Source of the DNA: Chaenocephalus aceratus
Lineage: Eukaryota > Chordata > Actinopteri > Perciformes > Channichthyidae
DNA: 64,000 nt
Assembly: GCA_023974075.1 (NCBI GenBank)
Contig: JAMFTG010000628.1
Span: forward strand, 45,331-109,330
Reading direction: 5' to 3'
The stretch's first letter is position 1; each line of letters begins with the position of its first letter. The translations under genes were made by a program, and so were the position numbers. This document shows, in pieces, positions 1 through 64,000 of the stretch. The notes beneath the pieces are model-generated. The model had not been told where the DNA came from. It did no database searches and saw only the letters and a list, made by a program, of their open reading frames with translations.

Positions 1-200
1 TGAAGACTCCTTCCTTCTGGAGAGGATCACAGATACGTGGATCCTGATTTGAAGCTCAAGCCGCTGACGAGTGATATTTAAAAATGTTATGTATTCAAAA
101 AGTCAGGATTTTGAGAAAGTGAGAATTTTCGAAAAAGTGAAAATTTTGAAATCTTGAGAAAAAGTCAAAAAAATTGGATTTTCAGAAAATCCAACATTTA
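1..200 (+). repeat. dispersed repeat R1, fragment
   Basis: The segment from cttctggagaggatcacaga through the aaaagtc-rich stretch recurs inverted at 56520-56740. A third, divergent piece lies at 345-480 and the aaagtcat-rich end recurs at 3085-3215. It lies in CFTR intron 8. Confidence 0.6.
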
Positions 201-207
201 CAGTACA

Positions 208-341
208 AGTACAAGCTCTAGCCAATCAAACCGCTGCTTGCGTGTCAGGGGCGGGAGATTCATGTGATTGGTTGTTGCCTGGTCGAGCTTCAGACACGCC
301 GAGCTCCAAGCTTTTTTTGAAGCTGTCGTGTGGACGGGCCG
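208..341 (+). mobile_element. 3' end of TNA-flanked MITE (third copy)
   Basis: The end GTGTGGACGGGCCG is followed by TAA and matches the right ends at 8078 and 60204. The middle is deleted relative to those copies (agccaatcaaaccgc jumps to tgtcaggggcgggag). Confidence 0.65.
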
Positions 342-344
342 TAA

Positions 345-480
345 CTCCCTCTCAGCATGTGAAGGACACTGTTCAGGAACTACTTGATGCTCTGTATGTG
401 ATGACGACCTCCATTCATGAGGATCAGAAATACATGGATCCTGATTTGAAGCTCAAGCCGGGGACCAGTGATATTTTTCT
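345..480 (+). repeat. dispersed repeat R1, fragment
   Basis: From ctccctctcagcatgtgaag to gaagctcaagccggggacca it matches the inverse of 56660-56800. It abuts the MITE end at 341, so that MITE probably inserted into R1. Confidence 0.6.
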
Positions 481-544
481 AACATGCAGTATATATTCAC
501 CTTTAACACGTCTACTCCCTCCTCCCCCGTCTCTCTGGACTCAC

Positions 545-26261
<25,717 letters not shown>

Positions 26262-29200
26262 ATTAAGTACACCGCCAGTTTGCTTTCTTTGCACCTGAGT
26301 CTGTTCCTCAAGTCACATTTGCGCCTGTGTTATCTTCCACTTGTGTGCCTCCGGTAAATATGATGTCACGGTTTAGATATCTTCCTTCCCTCCGAAAGAA
26401 AAAACCCTGGTATATATATATATATATATATATCTGTCCTGTGAGCGTCTCCAATGGTGCCACCTTCCCTCTGCTGCCTCTCCTTCAGACTGACAGTGAG
26501 AGGACAGGCCATCCTTTATTTATGAGCTCGCCAAAAAGCGTGCACGTCATGTCCACGCTGACGAGCATCAGGTCGCTTATTGTGGCAACAAGTGGAGAGG
26601 TGAAGCCAGCTGATGCACATGAGGCCACTTCAGCTCACAGATATTGATCCAGGCAGGATGAACAGTCATCGTGTGAGGTCAGTGGGGAATATGCGCGTGC
26701 ATGTTCAGAGGAAATGTAGTGTAGTGTAGATTTGGGTGTGACTCTGATGCCTTAACAGGTACGTTTAGTTTGACTTTTAATAGATTTTATTCAGTCTTGT
26801 GAGTTATGTTGGTTTTTATTAAGTGTTTTTAATCATCAAAAAGTTATGAATATCTCTTTATTCTCCAACTTCAAAAGGAGGAGGGGGATACACAGAAAAC
26901 ATCCCATGTCTGCTGTTTTAATTACTTACTATTATCATAATTTTGTAATGTATTTATGTATTATTTATATTTGTGCATATTTTTCTTATATATTGCATGT
27001 TGGTTTGTTTGGGTCACTAAAAGGATTGAACTGTCCCGAGAAAACTGCTATATAAATACTATTTGACCCGGAATAAAGAATTTAAAATAAATTAATAAAA
27101 TGTCTTTTTTTTGTCTGACCTCTTTCATATCCATTGTGACCGTACTATTCATTATACTTAGTACGGTTATACTTATTATTTTATTATTCTTAACTGATTG
27201 TACTGTATGATTTCAGTCCTCACCTGTTCAAAGAAATACAAAATAAAATAAAAATACTTATATGATGCTGTGGATTGATTTAATGAGAGTATATGTAAAG
27301 CTGCTTAAAACGAAGTGTTTGAATTGTGCTATATAATAAATATGTCTTGCCTAAATTCCTTATTACAACCTCTTCATGTATCCACTACAGTTTTTAAATC
27401 ACCCTTACTTGTAAAAACATTTTCAACACTTGGAGATGGTCAATAAAGGAGCTTTAAAAAACGCCACAGACTACCAATTGTCCCAAACAAATAGAAAGTT
27501 AGTAAGGGCATTATTTGTAAATAGAAACATGAAGTGGTCTGATTTCCATGGACACGTATGCTCATACAGCATGAGGGAAGTCTCCTTTAGCTACTTATGT
27601 TACTATAACTGATAGGATAACTATGAAAGCGATAGTTGAAAGTTGCCAGAAGCTGCTCTACTTTTTAGTCGTGGCTTTGTTATGCTTCACTATCATTCAC
27701 AAAAAAGAAGAAACAGTTCCAGGATATCTAAAACTATTTTTTATCAGTTTCAGGTTACGCACAGTTTCAGGAGAGGGAGGATCAAAACCTCCAGACATTC
27801 CTGCAGGGAACAGAGATAACACGTGAAGATGTGGTGAGACTTCACAATATCACCAAACCTGAGTGTTATCTTCAGTGTCAGCACTTCAGCTGGAGCGACT
27901 AACAGTGACACATCGGTCGGGTTCATCTTTTGGGGGAATTTAATATCTAGCTCAGATTGATCCAACGTGTTTTGACTGTGACGTAGCAGCAGGTTTTTGT
28001 GCTATATTTCCTCAGTATTCATTACCTCCCAAACTATGTGCCCAAGATACAAAAAGACAAATACTGTCAGGCAAAGCATAAATCCAAATCAGGGTTTTGC
28101 TTGATGAATAATTATGATATTATGGGAGATGAGCTCCATGCGGTTTTAGTAATAAAGGGAAATAGTGGTTAAGAGAGCAGCTTTCGTTTTAGCTTTGACG
28201 TGGAGACGTGACCTGCACATACATTTAAGTTGCATTATACCTCCAACAGTGTCATATGAAAACACACACATGCCAAGACTAGTCTGTACTGTATGTTCAA
28301 GGAAGACCAAGGGAAAGGGGATATACAATATAGTGCAAACATCATGAATCAAAATGTAAAAATATGCAGGACAAATTGCCTAAAAAACACATTGGATTAT
28401 ACAGAATAAACAAATGAAAAGGGAAAGTTACCCCATGACTAATGAGACGAGTTGGAATTAAAGAATTGCAATATCTATTTTTTCCCGCTTCTTAAAAAGG
28501 CTATTGAAGTTAAACTGCGGGGTGCTTCTTAAAATGTTGCAAAACCTACACCCATTACTGCTGAAGGACATAAGGTAACGTGTCTCTGACTTAGAGGAAA
28601 GACTGACCTCTGCTGGACAATTACTGTCCCTTGCAGCAAGATAACATTTCATCCCAAAGCATGGCATTTCAGAAGTTTCAGAAGCAAGTCATGCATACAT
28701 CGTTATAAATAATGACAGTCCGAACCCGACCATCTACTTTGAGCCTTGGTAGGAACCAATCCTGGGACATTTGATTCATTATTAAATTCAAAACTTGCTT
28801 TTTAAATACAGCATGCCAAGTGTAATGTATTTAAAAAGGACCTGCACATCCTGCCTGTAAGTGTTTTACCTAAACTCTTTTAAAAATATATTTTACAAGC
28901 AACATTGTCAGAAGAAAATAATATGTTCAGCTCCTTGGGGTTTAATGCATTTTTCTGGTTTATATCAGTTATGAAACTGAATAGCATTTGGTAATTGGAC
29001 AGACAAATATACATTTATATACATCACCTTGAGAAACTTCAATGGACGTATGTATGACTACATTCTGACATTTTAAATATTTTGTAATGTATTAAAAATG
29101 AGAAATCCAATCAACAAGTGTAATATATTTAATTGATTGTATTGATGTGAGATGTACACTAGAAAGAACACTCACCCGCCATATCCACTTATCCAGAGCC

Positions 29201-29323
29201 TTTGGACAAAAAAACAAAAGCGTTAACATTAATCATGAGTTGAAACAGATGACTAAATGCTAGTCATATCAAACTAGCATAAGATAGCATAGCATTCACA
29301 GTTAAAGACCAAATGCGTCTATC
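26262..29323. other. CFTR-ASZ1 intergenic region, CFTR-proximal part
   Basis: This holds the CFTR 5' UTR and promoter on the minus strand and any shared control sequence. A (TA)n run lies at about 26410-26433. The stretch 26440-26660 has balanced composition, lacks repeat signatures and is a candidate control element. From 26800 to 29300 the DNA is AT-rich with no recognisable exon, transposon end or long frame. No transcription start can be assigned from sequence. Confidence 0.6.
26440..26660. promoter_or_regulatory. candidate CFTR upstream control segment
   Basis: This segment lies 180-400 bp upstream of the CFTR start codon in transcript sense. It is non-repetitive and mixed in composition (for example cctttatttatgagctcgcc and cgtgcacgtcatgtccacgc, the latter holding a CRE-like cacgtca). 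The family is cAMP responsive at the protein level; a transcriptional role here is only inferred from position and composition. Confidence 0.3.
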
Positions 29324-29970
29324 AGAGGTGGGAGAAGTACTCAGATCTTGTACTTGAGTAAAAGTAGAAGTACTCAGATCTTGTACTGGAGTAAAAGTAG
29401 AAGTACTCAGCTCTGGTACTTGAGTAAAAGTAGAAGTACTCAGATCTTGTACTTAAGTAAAAGTAGAAGTACTCAGATCTTGTACTTGAGTAAAAGTAGA
29501 AGTACTCAGATCTTGTACTTGAGTAAAAGGAGAAGTACTCAGATATTGTACTTGAGTAAAAGTAGAAGTACTCAGATATTGTACTTGAGTAAAAGTAGAA
29601 GTACTCAGATCTTGTACTTGAGTAAAAGTAGAGGTACTCAGCTCTTGTACTTGACTAAAAGTATAAGTACTCAGCTCTTGTACTTGAGTAAAAGTAGAAG
29701 TACCAAAGTGTAGGAATACTCTGTTACAGTAAAAGTCCTGCATTCAAAATGTTACTCAAGTAAAAGTAGAAAAGTATTAGCATCAAAATATAGTTAAAGT
29801 AGCGACAGTAAAAGTAGTCATTGTGCAGATTGGTCCATTTCAGAATAATATGATATGTTTTATAACGATTGATCATGAAAGTGTTATCAAATGTAGTGGA
29901 GTAAAAGTACACGATTTACCTCTGAATTGTACAGTACCTGAGTAAATGTACTCAGTTAGTTCCCACCTCT
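29324..29970. mobile_element. non-autonomous element with expanded 33-bp tandem array, ASZ1 promoter side
   Basis: The left end reads AGAGGTGGGAGAAGTACTC and the right end TTAGTTCCCACCTCT, forming terminal inverted repeats. Between them, 29333-29703 is about eleven copies of a 33-bp unit (gtactcagatcttgtacttg plus agtaaaagtagaa). The unit is 11 codons long, so both strands stay open and spell meaningless repeats. The unit is partly self-complementary (TACTCA and TGAGTA). It ends 110 bp before the ASZ1 start codon. Related stretches occur at 24990-25260, 30510-30640 and 56100-56290. Confidence 0.75.
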
Positions 29971-30080
29971 TCCTTTTTCTGATGTATTGGAATAATTGCT
30001 CAATAAAGTTGAAAAAAAAAAAAAACTTCACCTGCGCGGTGTAATTGTTGCGTTAGCCACTTAGCTGCTAACAATTAACT

Positions 30081-57823
<27,743 letters not shown>

Positions 57824-57854
57824 GTAAGACCACCTGAGGCAAAACACGAGGAGC

Positions 57855-59261
57855 TATAGAGTGGTGCAGTGACGAGTCCTAAAACCCGGAAGTGAGTCAG
57901 CATTTCACCACTTCCTGTTCCCTCGTCTCAGAGCCAATGGGATCTCTCCATAGGATTTTGGAAAACAGCTTGAAATGAGGTCTGTGGTTGACACACATTG
58001 AAGAGACGGATCACGTTTTGTTCTACGCCAAACTACTTGCATATAGTTTTCTCAATATTCACAAAACGCTGTGTAGACATTGCTCTTATGATTGCACACA
58101 TATTTCAAATTGGTTTTCATAAGCCCCGCCCCCCAGGAAGTCGGCCATTTTGATTTTTTTGAGTTTTTCATGCATTTTAAGCACATTTTTGCAAACTCCT
58201 CCAAGGGAAATGATCGGAAAAATTCCAATCCAGGACAAGTTCAGCCCATATCCAATGTGATGCTAAATTGCCAAGGAATAGTCGATCGCTCAAACGAGGA
58301 GCTCGTAAGCTAACGGAGAATGTACCATTTTTGACGATTTACATGTCACAAATTACTACATTACATTATTTTATTTGTTTTTATTCTACTAAAATCATAC
58401 AAAAACAAAAACGTATAATTCATACACACAAATGAACAAAATTAGTAGAAGCGGGAGGGCTGAAGCATAGCTTATGGGGAGTAGCCCTCCCGTGCATCAT
58501 CATTAGCATCAATCTAATAATGGCATTTATTACGTCAAAAACAGAGAAATTAAGGAGTACAAAGAAATAATGAAAACTGGAAATAAATAAAATAAAAGTT
58601 AGGGCAAGAAAAAAGTAAATGCATATATAAATAATACTGGGAATATCCAATATGTGTTAGCTGGAGTAATCTGCAAATAGAATTGTTTTTACTTTAGTTT
58701 TGAATTGTTGATGACGAGTAATACTTGAAAGGTCTGGGTGAAGTCCATTCCACGTTCTAACTCCGAAAAACTGTCTGAAAAACGATGGTTGTTACCAAGC
58801 GGCTGAATAGGACTACAGAAGTCGTGGAGGCCGTTGTACGTCATTACGCCGAACACGTAAACATTCCTCTAAGTTTGCCTGCCCTGTTCTGCTTGAAAGC
58901 AAGTCCCTGCCTCCTGCAGAGTGTTCAAACAAACACTTCAACTTGTTCCATTTGGAATCTGTGTGTTTGAATCTGGATCTTAAGTTGGCGTGACGTTGAA
59001 GCAGCGACCCTGCTGTAGTTCCTTTATAGCATAACGTTAGCTTCTGGCGATTACATTTATGCTTCGAACATTATAAAAGTAGGGTAGACATGTGGATATT
59101 ATCCGGCTGAACAAAACGTGCATTTATCAAACGGGTTCGTTTTCCACAGACCTTATTTCCAGCTATTTTCCAAAATCCTGTGGAAAAATCCCGTTGCTTT
59201 TTTGTCGAGGAAACCAGCAGCTTACTTCCGGGTAAATACGTCACCCCTGCACCACTCTATA
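57855..59261. mobile_element. DNA transposon with TATAGAGTGGTGCAG ends
   Basis: TATAGAGTGGTGCAGTGACG at the left and CGTCACCCCTGCACCACTCT plus ATA at the right are inverted repeats. Subterminal acccggaagtgag and ttacttccgggt also pair. A different repeat, 58340-58780 (AT-rich with aacgtataattcatacacac), may be nested inside. No transposase frame. A fragment lies at 24145-24260. Confidence 0.65.
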
Positions 59262-59430
59262 ATAATAATAATAAAGCTTTATTTATACAGCACTTTTCAT
59301 ACAGCACATGCAGCTCAAAGTGCTTTACAAAATGACACATCACAAGTTAAAAATAACTTCCCCTCAGATTATTTGTTAAGAACTTTAAAAGGTACATGCA
59401 GCAAAATATAACTTGTTAACAGGTTGATGA
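59262..59430 (-). mobile_element. L2-type LINE 3' tail
   Basis: In minus sense it reads tgtaaagcactttgagctgc ... gtgctgtataaataaagctt followed by a (TTA)n terminus, the usual end of fish L2 elements. Severely 5' truncated. Confidence 0.6.
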
Positions 59431-59589
59431 CACAAGGAGGTCAAAGGTATGATAATACAGTAAATAATGATTTCTCTCCGACAGATAAGACAATTAGTCG
59501 ATGCAACAATATAAACCCCATAAAAGTAAGACCTGAAGGCGCTGAATAAAACTCAACCTCAGACTTTCATTCAACACCTTCAGGTCTCA

Positions 59590-60204
59590 CGGTACGTCCA
59601 CACAGCAGCTTCAGACGAATCTTCCAACGCTTCTCTGCCCATTGACTTTGAATGGGGATGACGTCACTTTGCCTCGCTTTTCGCCGAACTGCATTGTGGG
59701 GGAGCGAAGCGAAGATTTCCAGGATGTCCAGGATTCAAAAGTTGAGCAATGTTCAACTTTTGAAGCTGAGCTGGAAGCGTCAGCCAATCAAACACGTTTA
59801 TGCAAATCTGACAGTAGAAGCGCTAGCCAATCAAACCGCGTGTAAGCAGGGAGAACCAGACCGCAGTTCATTTCCTCATATTCCAAACGAGAAGTTACGG
59901 GAGCAAATCACCCGGTTCTTTACGACCAGAACTATTAACGGGATACAAACCGGAGGAACCAGGCATGGAGGGAGGTGGCAGAGACAGGGGGGGAAACTGG
60001 TAGGTTTCCGCCTGTTTGGGGAGTTTATATATATATATATATTGCTCGCATAAAATCCCCGGGTTTTTTGCTTTGTATGTCGGGGGCGGGAGATTCATGT
60101 GATTGGTTGTTGGTCGCATTGCTCGCAAAAAATCCCCAAGCTGTCAGACACGCCCAGCTCCAAGATTTTCAAGATGTTTGAAAAGCTGCTGTGTGGACGT
60201 ACCG
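59590..60204. mobile_element. TNA-flanked MITE, full copy
   Basis: CGGTACGTCCACACAGCAGC and GCTGCTGTGTGGACGTACCG ends, TCA on both sides (59587-59589, 60205-60207). 615 bp, against 613 bp for the copy at 7466. Confidence 0.82.
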
Positions 60205-60207
60205 TCA

Positions 60208-60829
60208 GTCATGTATGACATTAAATGTGTTTTTGAAGTTTAACTTGTGCTTTATACTCGTATCTAATTTTGTCTTAATATACATTATTTAATGTCATAT
60301 TGTGTTCTTGTACACATCCCATATTCTATTGACATTTATTTAGACTTTTTGCACTACTTTTTATTTAGTATTTTATTGTATATGTTGCATTGTTGGAGGA
60401 GCTCAGGTCAGAAGAATTTCATTGCCATTTCTACTCTGTCGCTTTGTGCACATATAAGACCTTTGAATCTGCTCTAAAGCAACTTGGTGTTTGTCGCCCC
60501 CTGTTGGATTGTCTGTGAACTAGTTCCTGTGCAGCAGGTGTTGTTGATCCCTTGTTTAACCAGACATAAACAACAACAAACCTCTGGCATGAGTGTTTAG
60601 TCTGTTCACACAGAAACAGTGTGTTTGAGCAGCAGGAGTGACGGCCTGCGAGCATTTCAGCGGTTCCTCTGTGAGGCACAAAGACGTGGAAACACTTCAA
60701 CGCCCGTCATGAGAGGAGGAGCTCTGAACACTGAAGCTGAGAGTACACGGAGTTTCCTCCGATGGTCTGAACTCTGTGACTCTTCAGCTGCAACCACTCG
60801 AACAACATTTTATTTTGTACTACCTAAAG
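60208..60829. other. ASZ1 intron 7 spacer
   Basis: No exon or recognised repeat. Confidence 0.5.
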
Positions 60830-61199
60830 CAGGGGTGTCGAACTCAATTTCATCGTGGGCCACATTCGCATAAAGGTTGCACTCAAAGGGCTGGTTGTAA
60901 CTATATAAATATAATATATATATATTACATGATTGCCTCTGAATTTGATTATTATTGGATAGGGTAATAACTTAGTAATTAACTACGTCAGAAAGTCCAG
61001 GGAAAATAATTGCAAATCTCTTCAGTGGGCATGTCACAAAACGAGATGCATTGTGGGTAGTTTATGGGCAACCTGCTCATGTAAAGTGGCAGGTAACCGT
61101 ATAATAAACGTATTATATTCGTTGCAAGCTCTTGCGGGGCCACATAAAATGAAGTCGCGGGCCGGGATTGGCCCCCGGGCCTTGAGTTTGAGACCCCTG
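60830..61199. mobile_element. hAT-type MITE, family H1 copy 3
   Basis: CAGGGGTGTCGAACTCAATT and GAGTTTGAGACCCCTG with 8-bp flanks ACCTAAAG and AGCTAAAG (7 of 8). 370 bp, internally deleted against copies 1 and 2. Confidence 0.82.
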
Positions 61200-61214
61200 A
61201 GCTAAAGGCTTCAG

Positions 61215-61350
61215 GTTGATTGTTGTCTCAGGGCTGCAGACGGAAATTAGCTATTGGCTATAATCTGGCATAATTCATATCTTCTCTTTTCCCAGATGAA
61301 TGTACTTGTATGCATGGTCCTTGTTGAAATAAATACATAATAATAGTGTG
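61215..61350 (+). repeat. LINE-like tail, uninterrupted copy
   Basis: gctgcagacggaaattagct, ataattcatatcttctcttt, gatgaatgtacttgtatgca and gttgaaataaatacataata. The same sequence at about 44655-45780 is interrupted by a hAT element. Confidence 0.65.
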
Positions 61351-61489
61351 ACTGAGCGGACCATATGAGTGACTGACTCCGCCCCTGACAGCCGACACAC
61401 ACACACACACACACACACACCAAACACTGTTTATGTTTGGGTCGGATTTGTTTATGTTGACAATGTGGCTTTGAGGTAATTGCGTCACC

Positions 61490-61744
61490 TGTTGACGGGA
61501 CGCCTGTGGGAGGGGCTATGGGTTCAAAATGGACGGGTTTTGGCCCTGGAGAAGGACTCGGAAGAATGTTGCACTGAAGGCAACAGCTGGGACGTGTCCG
61601 GAGATGGTCGAGAGAAGGCAGCACCACAACACGTTACGTTGTGCTGGTTCGTTATTTTATGCTTTGCTGCCGTTATTAAAGTTTTGGAGCTTAACCCAAC
61701 CGACTAGGCCAGTGTTTTCATACGGACAATAGAACCCCGTCACA
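61490..61744. mobile_element. possible solo LTR
   Basis: TGTTGACGGGACGCC at the left and GAACCCCGTCACA at the right are short inverted ends of TG...CA type, with cgttattaaagttttggagc inside. No target duplication was found, so the boundaries are uncertain. Confidence 0.4.
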
Positions 61745-61752
61745 AATAGCCG

Positions 61753-61960
61753 TAGGGATGCTCCGATCGCCCATTGTGGGGCCGATCCGATCGAGTGGGC
61801 GGGGCCTATGGGGATCTTCCATTTAAAGTGATGTTTGAAACTCAGTTAATGCTCATTCACTGGCGCTTCCACAAACAACAACCAACGTAATGATTACATT
61901 CAAATGAAGTACAATCGTTCAAGTTTACATTCACTTTGGAGAATAATACGGGAGACATTT
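61753..61960. mobile_element. hAT-type MITE, family H2 copy 2 (3' truncated)
   Basis: TAGGGATGCTCCGATCGCCC and the following gtgggcggggcct, ttaatgctcattcactgg match 53382 onward, then break off near 61955. Confidence 0.7.
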
Positions 61961-63784
61961 CCATTTCCTTTCAAACCTTTATTTAATCAGATGGGGAGAC
62001 CTGCAGCATATAGGTTCCACATGAAACATAAAACAATAAAGGACATCATACATTATATTTACAGGACACATAGTTATAGACATTTACAAGTGCCCATAGT
62101 ATCAACGAGCATTTCACTTAGCCTAGCTTTAAAGACATGCAGAGGAATGAGATTGCTCAGTTTCAATTCTTGCTGAAGATTGTTCCGAGCAAGTGGAGCT
62201 GCACATAAAAGCTGTTGTGAAGCTGACAATTAAGCGGCCCGACCAAGCAAGGAGGCAGAGGCAGAACGTCCCAAAAATATAACCCGGCGTGGGCATTTAT
62301 TAAAAACATGGGCACAAAGTTCACCGCCTCAATCTGCGGTTCTCCTTTCACCCGTCCTGCAGCCACAAGGATCTCTCACACACACCCAGCCCTCTCAACA
62401 GACAGGGCAACAGAGCCTACATACCCACCCTCCAATCATCACAACAAGACACAGGTGAGGGGGGAGGAGACACCAGGTGCACACAATCATCAGCCACAGA
62501 CAACCTATACTGTGCAATCACGCTAACAAAGTGCCATATCACCCGGCCTGAAGCCGTCAGTCCATAGTGACGAAGCCACCTTCGCCACAGCTGTCTTACC
62601 TCAGACAGTCCTTGCTCTTGGCTCATCTAGCAAGACTACATCATGCCATCTCAGACAATAGCTGCCCGCAACTCTCTGTGTGATCAGAGAGCAGATATGT
62701 GACTTGCTCCATCGAAATCAGTCGCATCGACCCGAAGACACATTTTGAGTTGTATACACTGTTGGACAGAGGAGATTCCTAGCTTTCTAATGATATCAGG
62801 ATCGTTGTTGTACTCCAAATATTAAGCGAAATATGTCACATTATATAACGACTGTCACCGAGTCATCATTTTGAGAAAAAGGCCTTCAAAGTTTCCTCTT
62901 CTCTGGAATCCATCGATCTGATTGGTTATCAGCAAATGATCAAAATACTACGGAGGGAAGATATTTTCGTTTGGAGGGGAAGCTCGCGAGTGTGTGTGTA
63001 TAAGTGTGTGTGCGTGTAATTTTGCGTTTGTGTGTATTGTGTTTGTTTCCCGGGGAAAACCCTCACGAGAAACACCGGCTGTTGTTGCGCCTGCAGTGAC
63101 GTCAAGCTACTTCCGTTCTCCGCTTGTAATCATGCCGAAGCTTCAAACATGTACTTATCGTGTGGTTTTGGAAATAAAAGTTTCATATTCTGAAAGCCGA
63201 GACTTTTTTGTTTAAAATCAAACAAAACACCCGAACCCCGAAAAAATAGTTTTTTGCGTAAATCCACGTTTATTTTGAAATGAGCCGTTGCGACTTCCGA
63301 CTGATTTCGATAGCGCGGGTCAGACATGATACGGGAGTTTACCCAACAACGCTTTATAAATAAATGTGTACCAGTGACTGAGCCTCCGTACAGAGAGTGA
63401 TTGGCTTGTTCAGGCAATAGGCAGGTGCATTCAGATAGACCAGATCCCCAGAGTCCAGCACAGGTCAAAGGTCACAGAGCCTCTTCCTGGCCTCAAGCGA
63501 GAAGCAGGACGTGTTCCCGTAGAAGAACCCTAGCCTCACCCTCAGCTTTTAAGCAGGTTAATGACCTGAAGTTTAAAAGAGAGACAATCATCAAGCCAGA
63601 TACCAAGGTATTTATAACAGGCCACCACTTCGAGTACTTGTCCTCGCATAGCACATATCCACAGCAGGCTCTGGTGTCTTTTACCTTGGTTTGATCCACA
63701 TCTAAAAGAAGCTTTAGCTCAGAGCGCTGAGTCTGAGTAGTGGTTAGAAACAGCCTGCAAGTTAACACCAGCCTCTGAATGAGC
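61961..63784. other. ASZ1 intron 7 (or beyond), unresolved
   Basis: 61965-62230 (cctttatttaatcagatggg and on) looks like a dispersed repeat. The minus strand at 63493-63768 stays open for 91 codons (VKDTRACCGYVLCEDKYSKW, WPVINTLVSGLMIVSLLNFR) with protein-like content, possibly a transposon piece; I do not recognise it. No SAM-domain exon of ASZ1 was found. Confidence 0.35.
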
Positions 63785-64000
63785 GGAAGCCTCTCTCTCC
63801 CTCTCTCCCCCCCTCTCTCTCTCCCTCTCTCTCTCTCTCCCCCCCTCTCTCTCTCCCTCTCTCTCTCCCCCTCTCTCTCCCTCTTTCTCTCCCTCTCTCC
63901 CCCCTCTCTCTCTCCCTCTCTCTCCCCCTCTCTCTCCCCTCTTTCTCTCCCCTCTCTCCCCCCCTCTCTCTCTCCTCTCTCTCCCCCTCTCCCCTCTCTC
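63785..64000. repeat. polypyrimidine (CT/CCCT)n tract at window end
   Basis: Over 210 bp of ctctctccctctctcccccc-type sequence running off the window. Mirror-symmetric homopyrimidine DNA of this kind can form triplexes. Confidence 0.95.

Noticed and set aside
1..544. Search for CFTR exon 9
   Set aside because: The stretch is filled by repeat R1 and a MITE end; no match to the KEEYxxLEYNLT-type region.
29160..29230. Possible CFTR exon 1 or upstream exon (atggcgggtgagtg on the minus strand)
   Set aside because: The encoded residues do not resemble CFTR, and a perfect exon 1 exists at 26209-26261.
29348..29743. Open frames on both strands repeating LSKSRSTQILY-like 11-residue units
   Set aside because: The DNA unit is 33 bp, so any stop-free unit stays open on repetition. 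It is a transposon-derived tandem array, not a repeat protein or CRISPR (no unique spacers).
29324..29970. CRISPR-like repeat array
   Set aside because: Units are contiguous without spacers and the DNA is a vertebrate intergenic region.
57824..64000. Search for the ASZ1 SAM-domain exon
   Set aside because: No plus-strand AG-bounded frame starting in the required phase with a SAM-like pattern was seen; the exon probably lies beyond the window.

Overview
The window is vertebrate nuclear DNA, almost certainly from a percomorph (spiny-rayed) ray-finned fish. It holds parts of two divergently transcribed multi-exon genes in a matrix of DNA transposons, LINE remnants and very long CA/TG, GATA and ATC microsatellites. 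The exon-encoded proteins match teleost family members closely, and the repeat content (many hAT, pogo, Harbinger-like and TTAA-flanked non-autonomous elements, L2- and L1-type LINE tails) is typical of fish.

Left part, minus strand (26261 down to 545): the first eight coding exons of CFTR, the cystic fibrosis transmembrane conductance regulator, a cAMP-gated chloride channel of the ABCC family. Exon 1 carries the start codon at 26261. Exons 1, 2, 4, 5, 6 and 7 have the same lengths as human CFTR (53, 111, 216, 90, 164 and 126 bp). Exon 3 is 9 bp longer, in frame. Exon 8 is 249 bp instead of 247 and carries a 2-bp frameshift. The remaining exons (both nucleotide-binding domains, the R region, the second membrane domain) lie beyond the left edge.

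Right part, plus strand (30081 to 57823): the first seven coding exons of ASZ1 (GASZ), the germ-cell ankyrin/SAM protein of the piRNA nuage. The reading frame stays open through all seven splices (812 bp). Its second intron uses a GC-AG splice-site pair, and its fourth intron is 15.25 kb and packed with nested transposons. The SAM domain and C-terminal anchor were not found and should lie to the right. CFTR and ASZ1 head to head is the known vertebrate gene order; here 3.8 kb separates the two start codons.

Repeats: at least seven hAT-type insertions with exact or near-exact 8-bp target duplications, a pogo family including one copy with a transposase C-terminal remnant, a family with 3-bp TNA duplications, several TTAA-flanked MITEs, a solo LTR with 5-bp duplication, an L2-type and an L1-type reverse transcriptase remnant, and a long irregular tandem array in CFTR intron 2. 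I found no RNA gene, CRISPR array or prokaryote-style system.

Most worth checking: (1) CFTR exon 6 sits between a TG tract that serves as its 3' splice-site tract and a complementary CA tract just after its donor; (2) the 2-bp frameshift in exon 8; (3) one-directional A-to-C decay of a GATA microsatellite; (4) a duplicated segment in ASZ1 intron 4, one copy of which has been split by transposons.
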